48,634 nt of DNA from Spirogloea muscicola (taxonomy: Eukaryota > Streptophyta > Zygnematophyceae > Spirogloeales > Spirogloeaceae), in assembly GCA_009602725.1 (NCBI GenBank), contig WELB01000008.1:1320063-1368696 (forward strand). The letters run 5' to 3'. Numbering within the stretch: position 1 is the first letter of the stretch; every line of letters starts with the position of its first letter. This document shows, piece after piece, positions 11,912-24,000 of the stretch. The position numbers and the translations under genes are program-made. A model generated the notes under the pieces. The model was not told where the DNA came from, ran no database searches, and saw only the letters and a program-made list of their open reading frames with translations.

Positions 11912-13591
11912 GCTGCCCTCTCGACGAGCTACTCGACCCTCCTGGTGGTCTGATGTTGACGAAGCGGCCAGGTGAACATGCCCTTCTGAGGCATGCACTT
12001 GACGGTCGAGCTGCTGGTCGCGGGACGTGGCTCGACTCCACCACACGCCGGCTCAAGCTGCTGCGCAGACGAGGCGAGGAGGAGCACAGCGGAAGCCTGA
12101 GAAACGGCTCGCTGAGGTCAATAGAGGCAGGCGTCTGCCAGATGCCATACAGACTCGACAGATTTTCCTCCTCCATAGATGGCCAGACTGCCTGTCTGAC
12201 AGGAAGCTCTCCGGCTGGCCGAACGGTGAGACGACATCGGGCAAGCTCAAGGGAGAGGCTGCGGTAGCTGCGACAGGGGCCGGCGGGGGGACGGAAGGGG
12301 CGCCTCGCCTGAGGCAGCGCCAGGCAGCCGCGGGCAGGCGGAAGGCCGGGGTGGGAGGGCCGGAAACGATGGCGGGCTGCGGGCGAGGGTCGCCGAGGCG
12401 TCATGCGCGGCGCGGCGGCCATGGTGGGCACGGCCGTGTGCATGGCGGGGCACTGCAGTGTCTCGCCCAATCCGAGACTCTGTGTATTCTGGATGTTGTT
12501 CGGGCTGGCCGCCAATGCTCCCATTGGAAGGCGAGCGGAACGGCCACTATTCCCATCGCAACAGTTCCTCCGTCCGCCACCGCCGCTGCCACCGCCATCC
12601 CCTCATCTAATCCTTGTTGCTGATGTGGAGGCACTGAGAGGGCCCTGAGAGTCCAGCCTGCGGATCCGCATAGTGTAGATGCACTTCAAACTCCCAAGGT
12701 ATTATATTTTCTTCCCCATTTCGCTCCAGCGTTCTAGGCATTTGCCGTGCATTTGCGAGCAGGCCGCTCGTTAAGTGTTCCTCCTGGGCTTCAGCGTGGC
12801 AACTCTTCTTTGACTACTACACTCGAACTTTGTGAGGAGACTCTTCTCGAGGAGACTCTTCTCTGCTGCTGGTAACTCCAACTTGAGCTATCACTAGAGG
12901 GTATTGAGCACCCGTTGTAGTAGCCCCTTGCGCAGCTGCGTGGTTTGTGCTTTCTGGCCCCTCTGAACCTTGTCCATACCTTTTGGGTTGACGTATCACA
13001 GTCATTGACTAACATATGGAGCAGCTGCTTCCATTTTCTGGGCTGGCCAATCACAGCCGTCGCCCTCACAGCCGCCCCTGACTATCAGCAGCCGCTTTCG
13101 CTCTGGCGCTTCATCAGCGTGCTGTGCGCGCTTTTAAAGTCAGGCCATCGGTTTCCGTGGCTGTACTCCGGCTCCCCAAGTTAGCCTGTTGGATCTGTAT
13201 GTGCTCACCCGTGGGTACTGAAGTTACACTGTCACCTTAACCACCTTAGCATTGTACTTCGAAACATGTAGCCCCAATGTTTGCACTAGCTTTCGTCTAA
13301 ACAGTGTGTCTTAACAGTGTACTGTACACATTACCCTTCAGTATAATATTCGGCTTGGGCTTGAAGTAATGACCTCTCCTTTTGTTGTGTAGGCCCTATT
13401 ATGAGGTGTCCTCCGCTTCCTTGCAGAGACGACCTGATTGTCAACCAATTTACCAGCAAAGCGTGACGGCAGCATGGGCACCACCAGAAAAAAACCGGTG
13501 AACTGTGGACGCCAAGATGTGTGCAGTGGTGATTAGATGAGCGCCGTCTTTCACGGCGCTCAGCAGCATCGAAATTTGCTGTGCAAGCGGC
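11912..13591. other. intergenic region with a GC-rich tract
   Basis: 12000-12450 is GC-rich with overlapping open frames on both strands, typical of the gene 5' ends here, and probably contains the promoter of the NTF2-like gene. 12650-13590 has lower GC. It shows no domain-like ORF but contains one copy of a degenerate dispersed repeat near 13199-13221. Confidence 0.45.
13199..13221 (+). repeat. degenerate dispersed repeat, copy near 13.2 kb
   Basis: ATGTG..ACCCGTGG.TACTGA matches 43032-43054 at 20 of 23 positions, and both are followed by a TTGTACTT element. The family is small and diverged. Confidence 0.4.
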
Positions 13592-14335
13592 TCACTGCCC
13601 TCGGGGGCCCCAACCGCCGTCTTTCACGGGTTGGTAAAGCCACGAGTTCTCAAGCCCAGCGCCTTCGCAGCGGGGGCAGAGCTGCCGCCCGCGACCCCCG
13701 CACACAGCGCACTTGGCCAGCATGGTGCCTGTGAACAGGCCGCCTGCATGGAATGCAGGAGCACAAAGGCGAGTAAGAGGCACCGGAGGGTGAGAGGAGT
13801 TGGGATATAGAAATGTCAACATGGGCCGCACCAGAGCGAGGAAGTGGCGTGGCAATTGCAGCTGCAAGTTGGCAGAGGCTGCCCCCAGGTGACCAGCTCT
13901 GGCAATGCGGTCATGCTGGCGGCCAATCTTTGAACAAGGCAAATGCGCACCTTCCTTGCCGCGCCCCTTGCACCTGACGCATAACTGGGGAGACAAATCC
14001 TCGTCAAGGACGACTAACTGCCTGGCAGGACTGAGCATGCTGAAGCGCTGCCATCACTGAATTTGACATGCCGTTAAGCATGACAGCACCCAGCTTGAGG
14101 GGGAGGTGTGTGCAATGTTGTGCTCTTCGAAAGCAACGGCTTGGCAGGCACCAGGCTGCACGACGCAGGAGCCGGGGCTTGTTTTGTGAACGTGAATGCC
14201 AAAGACGGAGCCCAGGTCCTGTTCATGGCTGTATCAGGTCGACTTGCTCCAGGCGCTGCTTGCAACAGACACAAAGACGCAGGCGAAGGATACATTGTTG
14301 CCAACGCCCAGGCACTCCTTGCACCGCCGCGGCTT
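13592..14335 (-). CDS. DnaJ-type cysteine-rich zinc-finger protein (BSD2/organellar chaperone-like), 5' end missing
   Basis: Three visible exons on the minus strand (14335-14294, 13984-13951, 13743-13592) join in phase. They give four CxxCxGxG zinc-binding motifs: CKECLGVG, CVRCKGRG, CAVCGGRG and CPRCEGAG. These form the two-zinc domain of Hsp40 and of plastid relatives such as BSD2. After the last motif comes LENSWLYQP and a short GGWGPRG tail. There is no J domain in the visible part. The acceptor at 14335 is phase 0, so at least one 5' exon lies upstream, probably in or beyond the assembly gap at 14548-15045. An organelle transit peptide would be expected there but cannot be seen. Such proteins act in thiol exchange or chaperoning in plastids; the specific client is unknown. 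Confidence 0.75.
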
Positions 14336-14547
14336 CTGCGCGGAAGGCGGGAGCTCAGGACGACGTGCGCAAGCAGAGAAGGGGGGAAGGCTGGGTCGTG
14401 TCAGCGGCCCTCAAGGCCGGGGAGTAAGTGGAGACACTGGCCAGCATCCATGGCCGCGGAAGGGTGGGGCCCCACCAGGCGCCGGCGGGCGAGGCGCAGG
14501 AGGCGCGGCAGCGCGGCCTGGCCCGCCAGTGCGCCGGCCACGGCCAG

Positions 14548-15045
14548 NNNNNNNNNNNNNNNNNNNNNNNNNNNNNNNNNNNNNNNNNNNNNNNNNNNNN
14601 NNNNNNNNNNNNNNNNNNNNNNNNNNNNNNNNNNNNNNNNNNNNNNNNNNNNNNNNNNNNNNNNNNNNNNNNNNNNNNNNNNNNNNNNNNNNNNNNNNNN
14701 NNNNNNNNNNNNNNNNNNNNNNNNNNNNNNNNNNNNNNNNNNNNNNNNNNNNNNNNNNNNNNNNNNNNNNNNNNNNNNNNNNNNNNNNNNNNNNNNNNNN
14801 NNNNNNNNNNNNNNNNNNNNNNNNNNNNNNNNNNNNNNNNNNNNNNNNNNNNNNNNNNNNNNNNNNNNNNNNNNNNNNNNNNNNNNNNNNNNNNNNNNNN
14901 NNNNNNNNNNNNNNNNNNNNNNNNNNNNNNNNNNNNNNNNNNNNNNNNNNNNNNNNNNNNNNNNNNNNNNNNNNNNNNNNNNNNNNNNNNNNNNNNNNNN
15001 NNNNNNNNNNNNNNNNNNNNNNNNNNNNNNNNNNNNNNNNNNNNN
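14548..15045. other. assembly gap (498 N)
   Basis: A run of 498 N lies between very GC-rich flanks. It falls between the zinc-finger gene (-) and the start of the golgin gene (+), so it probably hides the first exon of the former and a shared promoter. Confidence 0.99.
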
Positions 15046-15098
15046 CCGGCGCCGCCGTGCGCGTCGGCGGCCCCGGCGCGGGCGGCGCGCGGAGCGCG

Positions 15099-18000
15099 AT
15101 GACCAAGGGCAAGGAGGACCTGCGAGCGGCCGGCAAGAAGCGGGTGAGCTGCCGCCTCCGGGAGTCTCCGGGACGGGCATCCATGGCCAGCCCCGGGCCG
15201 CCGCTGGCGTCGGTCTGCGGCCGGCGGCGGCGCCGCGAGAGCCGGGCGTTGTTGTGCACGCCGCTGCTGGCTGAGCGCGTCAAGAGCCGCCTGAGCGCCA
15301 GCGTCGGCTGCGCTTGCGCCGGCGATCCGGCCTCACGCATGCTCGGCGCTGCCGCGGCGTGCCTCGGCTGTCCAGCTCGAGGCCTTCCGGAAGAAGAAGG
15401 CGGGCTCCTCCGGCCGAGCCGGCGGCCAGGACGGAGCGGCGCCGCCCAAGGCCGCGGCCGCCGCCGCAGCCGAGGAGGAGCCGGTGCCTGGCGCCCCCGG
15501 GGCCTCTGCTGCACCCCCTGAGGAGGAGCCAGGGCCAGCGGCGGAACCCCAGGAGGTGGCGGCCGGCAATGGACTGCAATCCGTGGCTCTGGACGTCGCC
15601 GACCTCAGTGTGCCGCCATTGAGCGACTCGCCTGTCAGTGGCGAGGCAGCAGTGACTGCTGATGAGGAGACTGCTGCAACAAGCCGGAGCCCAGACGAAT
15701 GGCTGCAAGCGGCGCCCACCGAGGAGGCGGCCGAGCAGCAGGTCCTTGGAGCACAGGCTGGAGCTGGCGCCCCGGCCTTGGATGGCACTGCTGCCGACGA
15801 GGCTGCGAATGAGGCACACCAGCAAGTGGCCTCTTGCGAAGAGCCGGCTGCCGCTTCTGCTTCTTCTAACGGATCCGCTGCGGAGGGGGTCTCACTCGAT
15901 GCACCTGAGCAGCAGCCTGAGATGCTGCAGCAGTCTGGCGCAGGGGAAGGCGAGGTGCTCGTGTCTATTGGCGATCAAGCAGTCCTGTTGAGCCCGCCGC
16001 TGTCAGACACGCAGCAGGCTGCGGCGGCTGACGAGGGCCGTCTGAATCCGCCGCCAACAGATGGACCCTGGCATCCTCCAGATGAGCAGCATCTTGACGG
16101 CAGTGTTGATGATCTGCAGCCAGAGTCCAAATCCAAGCCTGCAGATGCTGGAGTAGATGTGCAATTGAGACCCTCCGCTCTTGAGCTGGACTTTGAGGTC
16201 GCCAAGTCCCCCATGCTAGTCCCCAATGGAGGGGGCTTCAAGTCCGAGCCTGAAACCAGTGTACTGACGGAGGTAGCTGGCAGCCCGGTTGACGGGCTGC
16301 TGCTGCCCAAGGAACACGGCCCTCCTGCATACGTTGCAACCGCCATGCGTTCGTCATCGACAGCGTGGGACGTAGACGGAGGTGGCGACGAGGACGACGC
16401 TGACGACTTCTTCAGCCCGATCGGCACCCCCAGGGGCGCCAGCCCGCCCCCCTATCGCACGGCCTCCACTGGGTCATCGTTCTCACTGCGGCTCGCCAGG
16501 GCCATCGGCTTCGCTGGCAAGTCGCCTGAGGAGGAGAGCGTTGCCCAGGTAAAAGGCCCCCCATTGTGGCCTTGTTACCTCCACAGATTGGGCAGTCTGA
16601 CGCTGCCAGCGCTCAGCAGTCGTCCAGCAGCTGGACGACTCAATTGCAGAAGACATTGACCCACGTTCGGATGTCTCAAGGCTGTTGCCATCCTGCCTGC
16701 CTCTGCCCTTCTTGCAGCTGAGGATGGCATGGGAGGTGGAGCGTAAGGAGACGCAGGCCGCCATGGGCGAGCTCAAGCGGCAGATGGAGGCGGCAACGCA
16801 GCGGTGGAGTGAGATGGAGGCCGAGAAAGCTCGGCTACGGGCAGAGCTGGCAGCTAAGGCGGAGGCGCTGGAGGAGCGGGAGCAGGCGGGCCGGCAGCTG
16901 CAGGACGAAGCGGATGCCATGCGGCAGCAGTACCAAGCAGTTGTGGGCAGTTTGCAGAGCATGGGTAGTGGTGGCCAGGGCGACGCCGTTGCCCATAGCA
17001 CAGGTACGCTGGGCCGGCTGGAGATAGAGCTCCTGGACCTACGCCGAGCCCTGGTAGCCAAGGACCAGGCTCTTGTGGCGGTCAAGAAGGAGGCCGATCA
17101 GGGCCGGCAGCGGATGCGTGTGGAGCTCGATCCTCTTGCGGAGGAGGTTGCGCGCCTGCAGGCGTATGTGGCCGGCAAGGAGGGCGAAGCGGACGCCCTC
17201 GTTCGACGCAATGCGGAGCTGGTGGCAGTCGTTGCGGCGCGGGACACCGAGGTGGAGATGCTGAATGCTGAGGCCGTGGCATTGGAGGCGCGCTCGGCGG
17301 CGGCGCGAGAGAAGCTGGCCATGGCGCTGCGAAAGGGCCGGGACCTTGTGGAGAGCCGCGCAGCGCTCAAGCGTGCGCTGGCGGAGCGCACGGATGAGGC
17401 GGCGGCGTTGGCAGCGAGCAATGAGCGCCTTGCAGCCGAAGCAAAAGCACACGAGGAGGGGCTGGTAGCTGCATTGCAACAAGTTGCAGATCTCAGGGTG
17501 CGTGCCGATGCGCTACAGGAGGGGGAGGTCGAGCAGGCGGGGATCCGGGAAAAGCTGGGCATGGCGCTGCGCAAGGGCAAGGAGGTTGTGGCGCAGCGTG
17601 AGGCGCTCAAGGAGGCTCTAGCTGAGAGGGCAGCGGAGGTGGAGCACCTTGCTGTGGCCAGGGATGAGGCTCTCAAAGCGACGGCCTCCCTGCAGGCCAC
17701 GTTGGACAGTCAGTTGGCCGAGGTTGCTGCACTTCGCGAGGTGACGCAGGCGGAGTCGCTGGCCAAGGAGCAGGCCCTGGCGCAGATGGAGCACGTCTGC
17801 AAAGAGCTGGTGGTGGTCAGAGGCGAGCTTGACGTGGCTTTACAGGCCAAGCTTGACGCGGCCACGGCGGCAGAGGCGAGCGGTGCCGAGTGCTTTGCAC
17901 TGAGGGCCTCGTTGAGCTCAAAAGAGGCTGAGCTTGCTGAGGTCCGCGAGGGCTTGGCTCAGACGGTGCTCGCCAGTGAGCATGCGCACAAAGAGCTTAC

Positions 18001-21000
18001 TGAGTTGCGGGCAGCATCAAATGCATTGACGCAGGCGAGCAGCTCTGATGTTGAAGCAAAAGAGGCTGCAATGATGGAAGTTGAGGGCCTTCGGGAGGCA
18101 TTATCGGATATGGCAGCCGAGTTCGCGCGGCTCAAGGAGGCTGCCAGCACTGGGCAAGCGGAGGCGGGTGACACAGCGAAGCAGGCCCTTGCAGAAGCGG
18201 AGGGGCTTCGCTTGGAGGTGGCCAGCTTGCAAGAGCGTTGTGAGAGCATTGCCCAGTCGGAGCAGTCTGTCATAGACAGGGCAGATGCAGCAAGCACGGA
18301 GGCTGAAAGCCTAAGGACCTCGCTGTCTACGCGGGAGCGCGAGCTGACAGAGCTTCAGGAGGAGGCTACGAGAACCGCGGCGGGTGCAGCGGAGGCAAAC
18401 GCCAAGGGGCTGACTGAGATGGAGTCCCTGAGGGCGGCACTCGCAGACGCCGCAGCCGAGGCGGCGAGGCTGGCAGGAAGTCTGCGGGCAGAGGCCGAGG
18501 CCAAAGACTGGGTGGCTGCTGAGGCCGATGGCTTGCATGTTGTGCTGTCCAAGGGCACGGCGGATGATGAGCTCGCTGAGGCAGCGGTTGTGGCCAATGG
18601 CCTGCGCGACGGAGAGATGGCAGAGGTGGAGGCCAAGGGGAACGCTTTGGTAGAGGCTGAGCGCCTCCGGCAGGCGCTGTCAGACCTGGCCGCCGAGCTC
18701 TCGGCTCTACGACAGGCCCGCGTCAAAGAGGGCGAGCGCCTGAAGGCGGAGGTGGCGGCCAAAGACGCCGCACTTGCGCAGGCAGGGGAGCTCGCCGAGG
18801 CCCTTGAGCGGAGGTCATCAGAAGTTGCGTCGCTGACGCAGGCTGCGCAAGCAGCGCGGAGTGCTCAAGAGCTGGCCATTGCTGAGGCGGAGACTTGCAG
18901 AGCCTCCTTGATGGAGCTTACAGCTGAGCGAGACGCCCTGGGCGAAGCAAAAGCACAGGCAGGCAAGGCCGAGGAACGGGCGCTGGCAGATTGCAGCAGG
19001 CTGGCGAAGGACCTCGACAGTCGCCTGGAAGAGCTGCGGCAGGCTGAGGCCTCTGTCGGCGTGCTCGCGCAGACGCTGGCCGCGCGAGAGAGCGCGCTGG
19101 AGGCCCTAGCAGCGGAGCTCGGCAGCCAGGGTGATGCCATGCAGGCGGCGCAGGCGGAGCTGGACGCCCACCACAGGCTCGTGCAGGAGCTGAGGGAGCA
19201 GCTGGCCGACAGGGACCAACATGTTGAGGTCCTGAAGGAGCAGCTGGCAAGGGACATGGCTGCCGCTGAGGCCAGCTTGGTGCAGGAGCGTGAGGAGCGA
19301 GAGGAGCTCGCGGCTGCAGCCGTGGAGCTGCAGAGTCGGTGCACAGAGCTGGAAGCCATCCTCCGCGCAGAGCGGGAGCAGCAAGGCAAGGAGGCGAGCA
19401 CTAGCGGCAACATGCTGCAGTGCGCCAACAGACGTGTTGAAGAGCTGACATTGCAGCTTGCTGATGTCCAGGTAAAGCTTTCGTGCCAGTCACGTGCAAG
19501 TCGAAAGTGAACCTAGTGTGTCATGTACCTAGGAAACGGGAGCCCTCTGAAGCATGAATAATTTGCAAATGAGCTCAAGATCACCTGAAGTAATTTGCAC
19601 AAGTCTGTACTGATGTTCAGAGTGACATGCCAGGTTAGTAGTCGGGGCTATCAACTTTTGTGCCTTCTTACTCTATGACAGCGGGACTCTTTGCAGGGTG
19701 AATCAGACCAGCTGAGCCGGCTCTTGGCTTTGCGGGATGACGACCTCACTTCCCTTAAGGCTCAGCTCGAAAGTCAGGACAAAGCCACACATGCGGCGCA
19801 GATGGAGCTGGAGCGCCTCAGTGGCTGCCTAGATGAGCTGCAACAAAGCCTGCACAACAAGGACGAGGAATTTGTTGCGCTGGAGGAGCAGCTCTCTATG
19901 GAAGTGGCGGCCAAGGAGGCAAGCCTGAAGCAGGAGCAAGAGGAGCGCCTACGGCTTGCAGATTTGGTTGCAGAGCTGCAGAGCCAGTGCACGGCGTTGG
20001 AGGGCTCCCTTCTCTTGGAGCGTGAGCAGCAAAGCAAGGAGGCAAGCACGACTGCTGAGATGCTGCAACAAGCCAATAGCCAGGTTGAGGATCTGACCAA
20101 GCAGCTTGGGGTCAGCCAGGTACGACAAGCTGTGCTCCTGCTAATGTGTGTTTAGCAAGATACGTGAATTTATTGGACATTTAAGCAGAGTCAGAAGCCA
20201 TGTGGATGCTGCTGCTCAAGTTTGAGGATCAGGATAAGTGCTGGCGTAGACATGAAACCTAAGATGAGAAATTAGAGTACATGCCAAGTTAGTTCATGTG
20301 CAGCATAGCCTGTCCATTTACGATTGCTGGGTCCACATGTTCGTGCTTGAGGGGCTCCAATCTGTATGGTTGTAACACACTTGTCATCCAGTAAGTTGGC
20401 GGGCTTGGTAACGGGGTCCTCTATGCACCTGTATGTTGCCAATCGACCTCCAACTCTAAGCAATTGTAGTCTCACATAGAGTCATGCCCTCCTGCAGCGG
20501 GAAGCGCAGGAGCTACGCCAGCACCTGGCCTTGCGCACAGACGAGCTCAAGGACCTAACAGCTCAGCTCGGCGGCCAGGGCGAAGCCACACATGCGGCAC
20601 AACTGGAGCTCAGGAGCCTCCACACTCGCGTGCGCGAGCTGCAAGAAAGCCTGCACAACAGGGAGGAGGAGTTCAGTGCGCTGGAGGAGCAGCTGTCTCA
20701 GGATGTGGCGGCCAAAGAGGCGAGCCTGAAGCATGAGCAGACAGAGAGCCGGCGGCTCGCGGGTGAGGTCTCAGAGCTGCAGAGCAAGTGTACAGAGCTG
20801 GAGGGCCTTCTTCGCTCGGTGCAAGAGGAGCAAGGCAAGGAGGCAAGCGCAAGCTCCAGACTGCTGCAGAGCTCCAAAGAGCGCGTTGAGTATCTGACAG
20901 CACAGCTAGGTGATGTCCAGGTATGGCACGCCGTGCCCACGTGAGTGCAGTGCAGGTCGTCAGATTGCAATTCTGACATGGTGTATGTCCATGTACACAC

Positions 21001-24000
21001 GATCAGTAGCCATATGTCTGCTGCCCCTCCATAGAGAGAGAATTTTAGACTAGGCCATTGAAGGCTGCATTGACGTCGGTCGTCGTAGTAGGGGGGCCTA
21101 AGGCCCCTGGATTGATAGTTTGCAGCGCAGGAGTCCATGTTGTGGAGTTGAACTCGACTTCCACATACATATGGTCAAAAGCAGCTCTCATCTAATGCAT
21201 CCTCTTTTGGGCTCTTATGCAATTCGTCATTTGTACATGCAGGACAAGCACGCCCTTCTGCAGCAGGGGTCGGAGGAGCTGGGACGGCTCCTGGCCTTGC
21301 GTGATCAGGAACTCAAGGCCCTGCTTGGTGGTCAGGGGGATGCTGCATCCGCTGCGCAGGCGGAGCTGGAGATGTCAGTCGCCCACGTACATGAGTTGCA
21401 GGAGAGCCTGCGCAACAAGGACAAGGAGTTTGTAGCGCTGGAGGAGCAGCTCTCCCAAGACATGGCAGCCAAGGAGGCAAGCCTGAGGCAGGAACAGGAG
21501 GAGAGTCAGCGGCTTGCAACCATGGCTGCAGAGCTGCAGAGTAGATGTGCTGAGCTGGAGGCTCTTGTCAATACAATACAGGAACGTCTCGCAAAGGAGA
21601 CTTTGGCCAGCACTGAGAAGCTGCAAGCTGCTGAGGCGCACGGCAAGGAACTGGCAGTGCAGTTGAGGAATGCGCAGGTACGGAGCGATGTTCGTTGTAA
21701 GCAGTGCAAAGGTCTGGTAGTATGTATCTTGTGCATTTGTCAACCATCTGACAGCCTGTACAGGTCCACAACAGTTGCCGCCTGCGTGTCCATGGAGCAG
21801 ACAAGGGCGCAGTAGTCAGGGAGCTTTGAGCAGTCCACTATTGAGTGGCCTCTTTAGCAGCTACTGACAGCCTGTACTACCTAGGTGCTGGTCACTCTCA
21901 TGAGCTCCTGCTCCTGGATGCTGCAGGCCACTTCTACCTCCCTACACCAAGAAGCAGAAGAGCTGAAGCGGCTTGAGACCTCGCGTGACAACAAGCTGGA
22001 AGCTCTGAGGGAGACCCAATCACGTGCGGTGAAAGAAAGAGATGAGTCCATTGCGCTGCTGAAGAGCAAGCTGTCTGTTGCCATCGATGGTGCCAAATCA
22101 GCCGCTGACGAGCTTGAGAACTTGAAGGCATCCCACAAGCATGTGGAGCTGCTGAACGCCAGCCTGCGGCAATCGCTGGAGGAGGCGAAAGAGGATGCGG
22201 CTGCACCGCGTGAAGGGGCCAACAGTGATTGCGAGAGCAAGCTGGCAGAGGCGGGGGTGGAGATTCTCAAGGTCCAGGAGCAGGCGGCGGTGCTGCGGGA
22301 GAAGCTGCAGAAGGCGGTGAAGAAGGGCAAGGGCATCGAGGCTGCCAAGGCGAAGCTGGAGAAGGACCTGGCTGAACGGGACGCCGTGCTCCAGGCCTCC
22401 GAACGTGAGAAGCTTGCCCTGTCCAAGAAGCTGGAGGAGCTCAGCGTGGTGGTCAGCGGCCAGGACGACGCCCTCGTGGCCGCGCTGCATGAGAAGGCCG
22501 CTGCGGAGGAGGCTCGCCTGGAGCTGGCCAAAGCCCTAGAGGACAAGCGCGCCGAGGAGGAGCAGCTGCTGGAGTCTCTTGGCCAGCGGGAGAAAAAGTG
22601 CACGGAAAGCAAGGCAGCAGTGGAGCAGGCGCAGGCAGAGGCTGCTGCAAAAGAGGCGGCTCTGTGGGCGCAAGTCCGATCACTTCAGAGCGAGCTGGAG
22701 CGCACAGAGCTTGCTTGCGCTGATGACAAGGCCCGCACGGGCTCCGCACTGGGGCAACTCGCGAAAGCGAAGGAGATGCTTGCCGACTCCGTGAGAGAGG
22801 CGGAGAGTGACCGCCAGCGCGTGGCTGAGCTCTCAGCCGAGCATGCGGCTATGCGTGCTCAGCTTGAGAGTCTTGGGGAACAGCTTGCAGAGGCAGAAGA
22901 GTCCTCGCGGGCGGAGAAGGCTGCTGCGGCAGTGCTCGGCGGCAAGGCCGAGCAACTACAGGCAGCCGCTCTGGAGCTTCAGGCGCTGATTGAGGCAAAG
23001 GACTCAGAAGTGCGGCAGCTTCACACAGATGCATCACAGCATGAGACCAGCATGGTGCGCATCGCTACTGAGAGGGACGCTCTCGCAGAGCAGGTGGAGG
23101 TCGTCGAGGCGCAGCTCAAGGAAACGACTTTGTCGCTGGAGGATCTGTCCACCAAGGCCCAGGCCTGGCGGTCCGAGCTGCAGCAAGCGAAGCAGCTCTG
23201 CATCCGTGAGGAGGGCCTAAGGTTGGCTGCCGAAGAACAAGTTGCTACACTGCAGGCGACCCTCCAGGCTGCCCAGGCAACAGTCAATGTGCATGTTCCT
23301 GAGCTTGAGCAGCAAAAGGCGGCTCTGGAGTCAACCCAAAAAGAGCTTGCAGAGTTGAGGGCGGCAAGCAGCACTGAGGCGTCTGCAAACGAGGCACAGA
23401 AGACTCTGGAGATCCAAAAGTTGCAGCAGGAGCTTGAAGCTGCCACTGCCGCATTTGAGCAGCAGAGGGTGGCAAGCGTCAGCGCGGCAGTGACTGAGGT
23501 GACAGAGAGATTTGTGAAGGAGACGGAGCTTGCTCTGGAGGGCCTGCGACAGGATGCTGCTGCGGAGCTGGCGGCGGTGGTTGCTGAGAAGGAGCAGGAG
23601 CTCGTGGCGCTCAGAAGTAGGGAAGAGCAGCAATTGCACGAGCTGCAGTTACTGCAGGACCAGGTGGGCGCCCTCTCAAGAGACAGTGAAGAGGCTGCAG
23701 CGGAGCTGGGGAGGAGCAGGACTGACGCGGAGCTGCTGGCAGCGCGTGTGAAGTCACTGGAGCAGGCAGGCCAGGAGCGGGATAATGCCCGCCTGAGAAT
23801 CGAGGTGCTGGCAGCGCGGGCGGCGGTGCTGGAAGAGGAGCTGGCTGTGCGGGATGCCGAGGCCAAGGAACTGGCTGAAGCTGCTGAGAGCGGCAGGGTG
23901 GAGCATCAGCGGCGGAGGGCGCTGGAGGAGGAGATGGCAGCTCTGAAGGAAGTCATGCTCTCCAAGGATGCAGGTCATACACATGTTACCTCTCTCTTAT

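Noticed and set aside
12027-12623. Overlapping open frames on both strands upstream of the NTF2-like gene.
   Set aside because: The composition is typical of GC-rich 5' regions in this window and the peptides are low complexity. A missing targeting exon of the NTF2-like gene remains possible but unproven.
16575-16679. A possible extra golgin exon reading IGQSDAASAQQSSSS in frame.
   Set aside because: It follows an acceptable acceptor but lacks a usable donor of the right phase; direct splicing from 16548 to 16718 keeps the frame.
17098-23866. Long Ser/Ala-rich open frames on the minus strand across the golgin coiled coil (for example 17098-17700, 21881-22612, 23021-23866).
   Set aside because: They are mirror images of Glu/Ala/Lys-rich codons on the plus strand (GAG reads CTC, GCG reads CGC) and contain no domain, splice pattern or start context.
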